From: Bacteroidales bacterium
GTDB lineage: Bacteria > Bacteroidota > Bacteroidia > Bacteroidales > SMBSF77
Assembly (NCBI GenBank): GCA_021106655.1
Contig: JAIOTT010000009.1
Span: forward strand, 1 to 6,718
DNA length: 6,718 bases
Reading direction: 5' to 3'
Shown here: positions 1-6,364 of the stretch, in pieces
Layout of the letters: every line of letters starts with the position of its first letter
Position numbering within the stretch: the first letter of the stretch is position 1
Notes under the pieces: model-generated
Told to the model about the DNA's origin: nothing
Seen by the model: only the letters and a program-made list of their open reading frames with translations
Database searches by the model: none
Made by a program: the position numbers and the translations under genes

Positions 1-403
1 GCATTTGAAAGGTTGGCAATACCTTTATGTATTCAGGATCAGCAAACCCGCTTGTATATCCTGCTTTGGCTTTTTCACTGACAAGTTCAATGTTCTCTTC
101 ATTTTCACTATCAACCGTTGTAGCAAGAACCCTGAGATCACTGCCATTGATGAAAATATCAAAGCCCCTTTCTATTTGTGAGACCTGGCTTTCAGGTAGC
201 CCGGAAAGTTCAACTTTTAATAAAGTATCAACTGATATTTTGAAATATTTTGAAAAAGCTACTAGTGCTTTTATACCCGGATGTGCTACTTCGTTTTCGT
301 AACCGCTGAGCGTAGAGCGTTTCATCTCAAGTGAACAGGCTACATCATCCTGAGTGCGGCCTTTTCTTTTCCTTAGAAATTTAATGTTGCTGCTGAAGTA
401 CAT
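1..403 (-). CDS. XRE-family HTH regulator with LexA-like S24 autoprotease domain (partial, C terminus off the left edge)
   Basis: Reading from the ATG at 403 down to 2 gives 134 residues with no stop. Residues about 4-63 form a Cro/C1-type helix-turn-helix: KFLRKRKGRTQDDVA, then a turn, then KRSTLSGYENEVAHPG, followed by a helical segment ending SVDTLL. After a linker of about 45 residues comes ELVSEKAKAGYTSGF (106-120). Its Ala114-Gly115 matches the position and context of the Ala-Gly self-cleavage bond of LexA/UmuD/CI-type S24 proteins, and it leads into the Bacteroidota-typical DPEYIKVLPTFQM. The catalytic Ser and Lys would lie beyond the window and cannot be checked. The start is the only in-frame ATG that fits: the next upstream ATG hits a stop, and no Shine-Dalgarno is visible. 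The family represses SOS-like genes or prophage until RecA stimulates cleavage. Its divergent placement beside two mutagenic polymerases suggests it controls them and itself. Family confidence is high; the exact regulon is inferred. Confidence 0.9.
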   Translation of the reverse strand, partial: MYFSSNIKFLRKRKGRTQDDVACSLEMKRSTLSGYENEVAHPGIKALVAFSKYFKISVDTLLKVELSGLPESQVSQIERGFDIFINGSDLRVLATTVDSENEENIELVSEKAKAGYTSGFADPEYIKVLPTFQM

Positions 404-486
404 CTTTATGTTTTTATATGATTAATATTATTCATTTTTTACCACAAAGTTTTACAAAGAATATTGGACATTGGGATTTGTGATTT

Positions 487-516
487 AATTAGAATAGGTC
501 AATTAGAGCAATTAGA
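487..516. repeat. Three AATTAGA direct repeats
   Basis: AATTAGA occurs at 487-493, 501-507 and 510-516. The last two lie in consecutive 9-bp units, CAATTAGAG and CAATTAGAA. They fall in what would be the leader of the regulator transcript. They may be binding-site remnants or simple low-complexity microrepeats; the sequence does not decide. Confidence 0.5.
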
Positions 517-579
517 AATTAAGAAGATCAAAACTGATTTTTTTCAAGAATTCATTAGTTTATTAAAATAATGATTATA

Positions 580-591
580 TTGTGATCACAA
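580..591. promoter_or_regulatory. 12-bp perfect palindrome TTGTGATCACAA
   Basis: This is a perfect twofold-symmetric site with no spacer, two bases from the longer inverted repeat at 594-612. It sits just downstream of the predicted leftward transcription start. It resembles CRP-type half-sites (TGTGA/TCACA) but lacks their 6-bp spacer, so a CRP/FNR site is not claimed. It is a plausible second operator for the adjacent HTH regulator or for another dimeric factor. Confidence 0.45.
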
Positions 592-593
592 AA

Positions 594-612
594 TTGATTA
601 AAAACTAATCAA
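594..612. promoter_or_regulatory. Candidate operator: inverted repeat TTGATTA-N5-TAATCAA
   Basis: Two perfect 7-bp arms are separated by AAAAC. The right arm overlaps the last bases of the minus-strand -7 element (610-617), so a bound dimer would block RNA polymerase at the regulator's own promoter. The size and symmetry suit a dimeric XRE/LexA-type repressor, and the site lies between the divergent repressor and polymerase genes. Assignment to the S24 regulator is inferred from position only. The site is unlike the E. coli CTGT-N8-ACAG or Gram-positive GAAC-N4-GTTC boxes. Confidence 0.5.
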
Positions 613-641
613 AAGTAATATCACAAATATGAAATTCCAAA
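610..641 (-). promoter_or_regulatory. Bacteroidota-type promoter for the S24 regulator
   Basis: Read on the minus strand, TTTG (641-638) is followed after exactly 20 bp by TACTTTTG (617-610). This fits the Bacteroidota vegetative consensus of -33 TTTG and -7 TAnnTTTG with a spacer of about 19-21 bp. Transcription would start near 603 and run leftward into the regulator, leaving a leader of roughly 200 nt. The -7 element is overlapped by the inverted repeat at 594-612, suggesting autorepression. Confidence 0.6.
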
Positions 642-702
642 TATTTTTCAAACTTTTTTTAATTAAACTACCTAAGTGTCTGATAAGCAGGGTTATTAAT
701 TT

Positions 703-733
703 TAGTCATTTTAGTCACTTGTAATTCTAGTCA
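703..733 (+). repeat. Three TAGTCA direct repeats upstream of dinB
   Basis: TAGTCA occurs at 703-708, 712-717 and 728-733. The first two lie in 9-bp tandem units (TTTAGTCAT, TTTAGTCAC). The last begins 31 bp before the dinB ATG. A further TAGTCATT at 1958-1965 begins 33 bp before the apparent dnaE start. The spacing suggests a possible regulatory role, but another copy at 6074-6079 lies in unrelated sequence, so chance in AT-rich DNA is possible. Confidence 0.4.
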
Positions 734-758
734 TTTATTTATTTAAACCCACTTATCC

Positions 759-1913
759 ATGAATTTACCTAATCGCCACATAGTCCACTTTGATCTTGAT
801 ACCTTCTTTGTATCGGTTGAAAGATTGCTTAATTCGAAGCTTATCGGGAAACCTGTAATTATTGGGGGCACATCCGACAGGGGAGTGGTTGCCAGTTGCA
901 GTTACGAATCCCGGAAATATGGAGTAAGTTCAGGAATGCCTATGAAGATGGCAAAAAACCTCTGTAGTGATGCAATTATCATAAGAGGTGATCATGAACA
1001 ATATACTAAATATTCGAATATTATTACAGAGATAATTGCTGAGCAATCGCCTGTATACGAAAAGGCTTCAATAGATGAACACTATCTTGATATTAGCGGT
1101 ATGGACAAGTTTTTTGGTTGCATGAAATGGGCTCATGAGCTTCGCCGGAGAATAATTAAAAATACAGCTTTGCCAATATCATTCGGACTATCTGTTAACA
1201 AAACAGTTTCGAAGATAGCTACAAATGAAGCAAAGCCAAATGGTGAACTTCAGCTTATGAATAATGAGATTAAACCATTTTTATACCCTTTATCAATAAG
1301 AAAGATTCCCATGATAGGTAAGCAGTCGTACAGAATACTGCGGTCGATGGGAATTAATACCATTGAAACACTGAGTATGATCCCTGTTGAGATGATGGAG
1401 AAAGTGATGGGAAAAAATGGTATTGTGATATGGAAAAGGGCAAATGGAATAGACCATACACCTGTAATACCATACTCCGAGCGTAAATCAATAAGTACTG
1501 AGAAGACATTCGAAACTGATACTATTGATGTTGTAAGGCTAAGAGAAATAATAATCTCCATGACTGAAAAGATCGCATTTCAGTTACGAAAGCAAAATAA
1601 ACTTACTTCATGTGTTACTGTAAAAATAAGATACTCTAATTTTGATACACATACACTGCAAAAACGAATTTCCTATACATCTCTTGATCACCACCTTATC
1701 AGTGTGAGTACTGAACTTTTCGGCCGGGTTTTTCAGCGCAGGATGCTTATCCGACTCGTAGGTGTGAAGTTCAGTCATCTGGTCGGTGGAGTTCAGCAAC
1801 TAAATATGTTTGAAGATACACCTGAAATGAGTAGCCTGTATATGGCGATGGATAGGTTACGCTTGAGATACGGGAAAAACTCGATAAAGAGGGCTGTTGG
1901 CTTGAAGGAATAG
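759..1913 (+). CDS. dinB: DNA polymerase IV (Y-family translesion polymerase)
   Basis: A 384-residue Y-family polymerase that extends primers past damaged template bases with low fidelity. Visible landmarks, in order, are HFDLDTFFVSVE (10-21) with catalytic Asp12 and the steric-gate Phe17 (equivalents of E. coli Asp8 and Phe13), and SIDEHYLD (104-111) with the catalytic pair Asp106-Glu107. The signature GLSVNKTVSKIATNEAKPNG spans 143-162. A helix-hairpin-helix thumb segment around 180-205 contains KIPMIGKQSYRILRSMGI. A little-finger domain follows. QLNMF at 347-351 matches the sliding-clamp-binding consensus and is followed by a UmuC-like tail (AMDRLRLRYGKNSIKRAVGL), so it is not at the extreme C terminus as in E. 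coli Pol IV. Length is normal and all catalytic residues are present. The ATG lies in the expected place next to HFDLD and has no Shine-Dalgarno. It is the first gene of a likely operon with the downstream dnaE and is divergent from the S24 regulator, which probably represses it. It could be named UmuC/ImuB-like, but the intact active site argues against ImuB. Confidence 0.95.
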   Translation: MNLPNRHIVHFDLDTFFVSVERLLNSKLIGKPVIIGGTSDRGVVASCSYESRKYGVSSGMPMKMAKNLCSDAIIIRGDHEQYTKYSNIITEIIAEQSPVYEKASIDEHYLDISGMDKFFGCMKWAHELRRRIIKNTALPISFGLSVNKTVSKIATNEAKPNGELQLMNNEIKPFLYPLSIRKIPMIGKQSYRILRSMGINTIETLSMIPVEMMEKVMGKNGIVIWKRANGIDHTPVIPYSERKSISTEKTFETDTIDVVRLREIIISMTEKIAFQLRKQNKLTSCVTVKIRYSNFDTHTLQKRISYTSLDHHLISVSTELFGRVFQRRMLIRLVGVKFSHLVGGVQQLNMFEDTPEMSSLYMAMDRLRLRYGKNSIKRAVGLKE

Positions 1914-1957
1914 CAGTAGCAGTGCTCAGTCACCAACCCGTGACCCGCAACTGATAA

Positions 1958-1993
1958 TAGTCATTAACCATTAATAATTAACAATTAACCATT
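1958..1993 (+). repeat. Microrepeat in the dinB-dnaE spacer, including 10-bp direct repeat ATTAACCATT
   Basis: The 77-bp spacer between dinB and the apparent dnaE start ends in simple TTAA/ATT-rich repeats. ATTAACCATT occurs exactly at 1963-1972 and again at 1984-1993. The last three bases of the second copy (1991-1993) are the ATT triplet that stands where the dnaE family's start codon is expected. A TAGTCATT at 1958-1965 matches motifs upstream of dinB. No terminator or strong promoter is visible, which supports co-transcription of the two polymerase genes. Confidence 0.55.
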
Positions 1994-4930
1994 TTTTTAA
2001 ACGCGCATTCATATTACAGCCTCAGATACGGTACGCTTTCAATTGAGAGATTGATAGAGCTTGCGAGACAGAATAATCTATCCGCTCTTGTTTTGTCAGA
2101 TATCAATACTTCTATGGGGATAATTGACTTTGTAAGACTTTGTAAAAAAGAAAATATCAAGCCAATAGCAGGTATTGAATTCAGGGATGGCGACAGGCGC
2201 TTATATACAGCTATAGCCCGAAATAATGAGGGGCTCAGGGAGATAAACGAAAAGTTAAGTGGGCACAATCTTTTTAAATCGTCACTGGAAATAGAAAATG
2301 GAGAGTTCAGCAATGCTTATGTTGTTCACCCATTTGGTAGTAAATTATTAAAAGATCTTAAGGATAATGAATATATCGGGATAAAGCCTGCGGAAGTGAG
2401 GAAGCTGTTTTCTTCAGAATTTAAATATGATCAGTCAAGATTACTGATATCTCATTCTGTGAGTTTTGAAAATGAAGCCGGCTACATCTTACATAAGAAT
2501 CTGAGGGCGATCGACCATAATATTCTTATCACAAAATTAACTGATCAACAATATGCTACACCCGATGAGATGATGTTCTCACCGGGAGATCTTGCAGGAT
2601 TGTATTCTGAATATCCTCAGATAATAAAAAATACAGAGAAGATCATTAGTGACTGCTTTATTGATTTTGATTTTCAATCTGCCAAAAACAAAAAAACATT
2701 CACCGGAAATGCCTATGATGACAAGATTTTGCTGGAAAAACTTGCAATTGACGGGCTGGAATACAGATATGGTAAAAGTAATAGGGAAGCGAAAAAAAGA
2801 ATATTAAAGGAGCTGGAAATCATTGATAGGCTTGGGTTTTCATCTTACTTTCTGATAACATGGGATATTATTCGCTATTCCATGTCGAGGGGTTTTTACC
2901 ATGTTGGGAGGGGGAGTGGCGCCAACAGCATAGTTGCGTATTGTCTGAAGATCACAGATGTTGATCCTATTGAACTTGACCTCTATTTCGAACGTTTTAT
3001 CAACCCTAAAAGAACCAGTCCGCCGGATTTTGATATTGATTATTCATGGAAAGAAAGAGAAGATGTGCAGGATTATATTTTTAAGCGTTACGGACGAAAG
3101 CATACAGCACTTCTGGGTGCGACTTCAACATTTAAAGGTAAGTCTGTTTACCGGGAACTGGGGAAGGTTCATGGGTTACCTAAACATGAGATTGACGAAT
3201 TGGTTGAAAACCCGCACAAAGGAAGTCAGAGGAATAATATATGCCGGAATATTCATTCGATAGCCGAAATGATGTTCGACTTTCCAAACATAAGGAGTGT
3301 ACATGCAGGAGGTATTTTGGTTTCTGAAGAACCAATTACATATTATACTGCCCTTGACCTTCCACCCAAAGGTTTTCCAACCACTCAATGGGATATGTAT
3401 GTTGCTGAGGATTTAGGATATGAGAAACTCGACATCCTTAGTCAGCGTGGCATTGGCCATATAAAGGAATGTGTAGATATTGTTAAGCAAAATAAGGGTA
3501 GGAGTGTAGATTTTCACCAGGTGGAGCTTTTTAAGAAAGATGGGAAAGTCAGGCAGCAACTGAAGGACGGAGAAACTATTGGTTGCTTTTATATTGAGAG
3601 TCCGGCAATGAGAGGCTTGTTGAAAAAACTTCGATGCAGCGACTATCTCACCTTGGTTGCTGCCAGCTCCATCATACGTCCCGGAGTAGCAAGGTCAGGT
3701 ATGATGAGGGAGTATATTTATCGCTTTCATCACCCGGAAAGCTTCGATTATATTCACCCTGTGATGGAAGAACAACTTAAGGAAACCTATGGAGTGATGG
3801 TGTACCAGGAAGATGTGCTGAAGATATGCCATCATTTTGCCGGACTTGATCTTGCTGATGCTGATGTTCTAAGAAGACTTATGAGTGGCAAGAAAAGAAA
3901 CAAGTCAGAACTTGATAGGATTATAAAAAAGTTTTTTCAAAATTGTAGCGACAGGGGATATCCTGATGATATTTCTAAAGAAGTCTGGCGGCAAATTGAA
4001 TCCTTTGCAGGCTACTCTTTCTCTAAGGCACACTCAGCTTCATATGCCGTTGAGAGCTTTCAGAGTCTTTATCTTAAAGCCCATTATCCCCTTGAGTTCA
4101 TGGTTGCTGTCATTAATAATTTCGGAGGATTTTATCACACATGGGTTTATTTTTATGAAGCAAGAAGAGAGGGCGCTAACATTGAACTACCTTGTGTTAA
4201 TGAGAGCGATTACAATACTTCGATATCAGGTATTGATGTTTATGCCGGTTTTATCCATATCAGCAGCCTTGAGAGCCGTATTGCAAAAGAGGTCCCTTTG
4301 GAGAGAAAAAGAGATGGCCTCTACGCCGGGCTTGAGAATTTTATCGATCGTATCAATGTCGGCCTTGAGCAGATAATCCTCTTGATACGCATAGGGGCAT
4401 TCAGGTTTACAGGGAAGACTAAAGCACAGTTATTGTGGGAAGCACATTTGTATTTACGCAGGAATAAGGCCAATACGAGTTACAAATCCTTGTTTCATAC
4501 CCCTGCAAAGAATTTTACTCTTCCAAGGCTGGAATATTCATTGATAGAAGATGCTTATGATGAGGTAGAGCTGTTGGGTTTTCCGGTAAGTATGACATAT
4601 TTTGATATGTTGAAGACAGACTTCAGAGGAGAGGTGTTTGCAAGGGATCTTATCAATAATAATGGTAAGAAAGTACGGATGATTGGATTACTTGTTGCGA
4701 TTAAATTTGTTAAAACAGTAAAGCGTGAGATCATGCATTTTGCTGCTTTCCTCGATGCTGACGGAGAGTTTTTTGACACTGTTCACTTCCCCGATTCCTT
4801 ACGCAGATATCCTTTTAAGGGGAGGGGGGTGTATCTTATTTACGGCGAGATCACACAGGAGTTTGATTTCCCGAATGTCACGGTTGAAAAAATGGCAAAG
4901 TTGTCAATTCAAACTGATCCAAGAGATTAA
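1991..4930 (+). CDS. dnaE: DNA polymerase III alpha subunit, short accessory (error-prone type) DnaE
   Basis: A C-family DNA polymerase of 979 residues if counted from ATT at 1991. It is shorter than replicative DnaE (about 1160) and lacks an obvious tau-binding tail. Order: a PHP domain beginning NAHSYYSLRYGT, then palm motifs GRGSG (306-310), PPDFDID with catalytic Asp348 and Asp350, and KLDIL with Asp481 (equivalents of E. coli Asp401, Asp403 and Asp555). Fingers motifs include HAGGILVS, RPGVARSG, VYQEDV, RRLMSGKK and FAGYSFSKAHSASYA. A helix-hairpin-helix-like segment and a C-terminal OB fold (about 890-975) complete it. The PHP first metal motif is N-x-H, not H-x-H, so proofreading by PHP is doubtful. 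Start: the first in-frame ATG/GTG/TTG is TTG at 2051, which would remove the first 20 conserved residues. ATT at 1991 aligns with the family's usual Met and an in-frame stop lies at 1979-1981. As partner of Pol IV in a damage-inducible cassette it probably extends from lesions, as DnaE2 does. The role is inferred from context. Confidence 0.93.
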   Translation: MFLNAHSYYSLRYGTLSIERLIELARQNNLSALVLSDINTSMGIIDFVRLCKKENIKPIAGIEFRDGDRRLYTAIARNNEGLREINEKLSGHNLFKSSLEIENGEFSNAYVVHPFGSKLLKDLKDNEYIGIKPAEVRKLFSSEFKYDQSRLLISHSVSFENEAGYILHKNLRAIDHNILITKLTDQQYATPDEMMFSPGDLAGLYSEYPQIIKNTEKIISDCFIDFDFQSAKNKKTFTGNAYDDKILLEKLAIDGLEYRYGKSNREAKKRILKELEIIDRLGFSSYFLITWDIIRYSMSRGFYHVGRGSGANSIVAYCLKITDVDPIELDLYFERFINPKRTSPPDFDIDYSWKEREDVQDYIFKRYGRKHTALLGATSTFKGKSVYRELGKVHGLPKHEIDELVENPHKGSQRNNICRNIHSIAEMMFDFPNIRSVHAGGILVSEEPITYYTALDLPPKGFPTTQWDMYVAEDLGYEKLDILSQRGIGHIKECVDIVKQNKGRSVDFHQVELFKKDGKVRQQLKDGETIGCFYIESPAMRGLLKKLRCSDYLTLVAASSIIRPGVARSGMMREYIYRFHHPESFDYIHPVMEEQLKETYGVMVYQEDVLKICHHFAGLDLADADVLRRLMSGKKRNKSELDRIIKKFFQNCSDRGYPDDISKEVWRQIESFAGYSFSKAHSASYAVESFQSLYLKAHYPLEFMVAVINNFGGFYHTWVYFYEARREGANIELPCVNESDYNTSISGIDVYAGFIHISSLESRIAKEVPLERKRDGLYAGLENFIDRINVGLEQIILLIRIGAFRFTGKTKAQLLWEAHLYLRRNKANTSYKSLFHTPAKNFTLPRLEYSLIEDAYDEVELLGFPVSMTYFDMLKTDFRGEVFARDLINNNGKKVRMIGLLVAIKFVKTVKREIMHFAAFLDADGEFFDTVHFPDSLRRYPFKGRGVYLIYGEITQEFDFPNVTVEKMAKLSIQTDPRD

Positions 4931-4931
4931 A

Positions 4932-4970
4932 AGGGACGCCACCCCCGAAGAATGAAGGGGTGGCGTCCCT
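4932..4970. terminator. Perfect 14-bp GC-rich hairpin just after dnaE (terminator or REP-like palindrome)
   Basis: Arms 4932-4945 and 4957-4970 (AGGGACGCCACCCC and its exact complement) enclose an 11-nt loop. The hairpin begins one base after the dnaE stop codon. The stem is far more GC-rich than its surroundings. No T-run follows on either strand, so it is not a classical intrinsic terminator. It may still end or stabilise the dinB-dnaE mRNA. The GC contrast and perfect symmetry also suit a dispersed REP-like element. Confidence 0.6.
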
Positions 4971-5043
4971 GATCCCATTGCTACTATTACTTTTCCAACT
5001 CACTCACTAACTACTCAACTATTTACCTATCATCCAACCAAAT

Positions 5044-5081
5044 GACATTAAAAAAACACTATATTTGTGTGAAATAATTAG
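5044..5081 (+). promoter_or_regulatory. Promoter module, copy A, upstream of the Bro-N gene
   Basis: The block runs from GACATT through a run of seven A, CAC, the -7 element TATATTTG (5060-5067, a perfect TAnnTTTG), then TGTGAAATAATTAG. It is nearly identical to 6365-6403, differing by one base in the A-run. No -33 TTTG is visible at the usual distance; the A-tract may compensate. Transcription would begin near 5074, giving a leader of about 80 nt before the ATG at 5153. Confidence 0.7.
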
Positions 5082-5152
5082 TAACGGAAGAAAGTTTGTA
5101 CCACATAATCCTTGTTCAGACAGAAAAAGACACGAAAAAGAAAGAAGTAATA

Positions 5153-6028
5153 ATGGATAACAAGAAATCAAAGAAGGAAAATAGACTACAGTTATTTCAA
5201 AACCAAAGTGTAAGAACACATTGGGATGAGGGGAAAGAATTATGGTATTTCTCTGTTGTTGATGTTGTGGCAATTTTAACAGTACAACAAAATTATCAAA
5301 CAGCAAGGAAATATTGGAATAAACTCAAAGAACGCTTGAAAAAAGAAGGAAATGAAACGGTGACAAATTGTCACCAGTTGAAGATGCTTGCAAAAGACGG
5401 AAAAATGAGAATGACTGATGTTGCTGATACAGAACAACTTTTGCGCCTAATTCAATCTGTTCCATCGTCAAAGGCAGAACCTTTTAAATTATGGTTAGCT
5501 AAAGTGGGATATGAACGAATTGAAGAGACTGAAGACCCGGAACTCGCATTTGATAGAGCAATGGAGACCTACCTCGCAAAAGGCTACTCTAAAAATTGGA
5601 TTAACCAACGCCTGAAAAGCATTGAAGTTAGAAAAGAACTGACTGACGAATGGAATGAACGAGGAATGAAGCAAGGTTTGGAATATGCCATTTTAACTAA
5701 TGAATTAACTAAAGCCTGGGCAGGAAAAAACGTAAAAGATTACAAGAAGATTAAAGGTCTTAAAAAAGAAAATCTGCGAGACAATATGAGTAACCTTGAA
5801 CTGGTGTTGAACATGTTAGCCGAAGCTTCTACAACCGAAATATCGAAAGAAAAGCAACCAGAAGGATTAGAGGAAAATAAAAGTATTGCCCGTAAAGGTG
5901 ATAATGCTGCAAAAAAAGCAAGACTAGAGATTGAAAAACAAACAGGAAAACCAATTGTGTCAGCTGAAAATTCTAAAAACATTTTAGATAAACCGGATAA
6001 TAAAAAGATTAGGGGTAAGAAAAGATAG
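5153..6028 (+). CDS. Bro-N domain (phage antirepressor-like) protein, possibly DinD-related
   Basis: A 291-residue cytoplasmic protein with no signal peptide or membrane segment. Residues about 12-125 form a Bro-N-type domain: LFQNQSVRTHW, WYFSVVDVVAILT (31-43), ARKYWNKLKERL, KMRMTDVADTEQLLRLIQSVPS (84-105) and KAEPFKLWLAKVGYERI (107-123). A long charged, helical middle follows (YSKNWINQRLKSIEVRKELTDEW, GLKKENLRDNMSNLELVLNMLAEASTTEI). The tail, with a pattern like ARKGDNAAKKARLEIEKQTGKP, recalls the C-terminal motif of E. coli DinD, and it ends in a lysine-rich stretch. Bro-N domains bind DNA in viral and prophage regulators, and the cellular members of this conserved family have no settled function. 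A link to damage response via DinD is an inference. The start was set at ATG 5153 (AAAGAAAGAAG upstream). An in-frame ATG at 5096 would add 19 residues with no family resemblance, inside the leader. It has its own promoter module shared with the next gene. Confidence 0.85.
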   Translation: MDNKKSKKENRLQLFQNQSVRTHWDEGKELWYFSVVDVVAILTVQQNYQTARKYWNKLKERLKKEGNETVTNCHQLKMLAKDGKMRMTDVADTEQLLRLIQSVPSSKAEPFKLWLAKVGYERIEETEDPELAFDRAMETYLAKGYSKNWINQRLKSIEVRKELTDEWNERGMKQGLEYAILTNELTKAWAGKNVKDYKKIKGLKKENLRDNMSNLELVLNMLAEASTTEISKEKQPEGLEENKSIARKGDNAAKKARLEIEKQTGKPIVSAENSKNILDKPDNKKIRGKKR

Positions 6029-6123
6029 AAGCAATCAGTAGTAATGAGATGAGTTTGCACAATATTAAAGAAATAGTCAATACACTTATGTGATAATGAT
6101 AAGAAGTTGTGGGTTGCGAGATG

Positions 6124-6151
6124 GAAATTGGAAACTGGAAATTCGAAATTA
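6124..6151 (+). repeat. Four tandem 7-bp repeats (GAAAYTN)
   Basis: The units GAAATTG, GAAACTG, GAAATTC and GAAATTA follow each other without gaps, and a related GGAAAAT follows. The exact 7-bp phase makes chance unlikely. No role is evident. Confidence 0.7.
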
Positions 6152-6235
6152 GGAAAATAAAAATTGGGATGTTGTTTATTTAGGTTCCTTCAAATTTTAA
6201 GTTTCCGGTTTGAAATAATAAACCGACTGTGGCTG

Positions 6236-6274
6236 CCGACTGAGGACTGAGGATTGCCCCTGCCACTGCTCCTG
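6236..6274 (+). repeat. Tandem 7-bp then 6-bp repeats ending in (A/C/T)CTG or TTG
   Basis: The heptamers CCGACTG, AGGACTG and AGGATTG (6236-6256) are followed by the hexamers CCCCTG, CCACTG and CTCCTG (6257-6274). A separate CCGACTG lies at 6223-6229. Downstream to about 6345 the plus strand becomes pyrimidine-rich with GTCTTCC/GACTTCC units, roughly the reverse-complement flavour of the first set. Confidence 0.65.
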
Positions 6275-6364
6275 CCACTTTCTTCCAGTCTTCCGGATTC
6301 CCAACTCCTGACTTCGGTCTCCGGTCTTCCGACTTCCTCCACTCAACTAATTAACTAACTAAGA

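Larger units (their letters stand above)
404..758. other. Divergent intergenic regulatory region between the S24 regulator and dinB
   Basis: This 355-bp stretch is very AT-rich and has no credible ORF. It contains a consensus promoter for the leftward regulator, two palindromic sites overlapping or just downstream of it, a set of AATTAGA repeats on the left and a set of TAGTCA repeats next to dinB. No good TAnnTTTG element was found on the plus strand, so the dinB promoter is not located. If the minus-strand promoter is the main one, the regulator mRNA would have a leader of about 200 nt. Confidence 0.8.

Noticed and set aside
27..302. Plus-strand ORF opposite the S24 regulator
   Set aside because: The antisense frame encodes a clear HTH-S24 protein over the same bases; the plus-strand product is Ser/Phe-rich with no family resemblance.
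580..591. CRP/FNR binding site
   Set aside because: The half-sites resemble TGTGA/TCACA, but the required 6-bp spacer is absent.
3966..4376. ORF in another frame inside dnaE
   Set aside because: It overlaps highly conserved DnaE fingers coding sequence and has no recognisable domain.
2051..4930. TTG at 2051 as the dnaE start
   Set aside because: It would remove 20 upstream residues, encoded in frame, that match the conserved family N terminus. It remains the fallback if ATT is not used.
4725..4955. ORF overlapping the dnaE end and the hairpin
   Set aside because: It is a shadow of the OB-fold coding region; its stop falls in the hairpin loop and the product has no domain features.
5096..5152. 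In-frame ATG at 5096 as the Bro-N gene start
   Set aside because: The extra 19 residues resemble no Bro-N protein; ATG 5153 has a purine-rich upstream sequence and gives the usual family length.
6206..6225. CGGTTT/AAACCG hairpin as a terminator
   Set aside because: A 6-bp stem with an 8-nt loop, no following T-run, and about 180 bp past the nearest stop codon.
6124..6345. CRISPR array
   Set aside because: The repeats are only 6-7 bp and tandem without spacers; there are no cas genes nearby.
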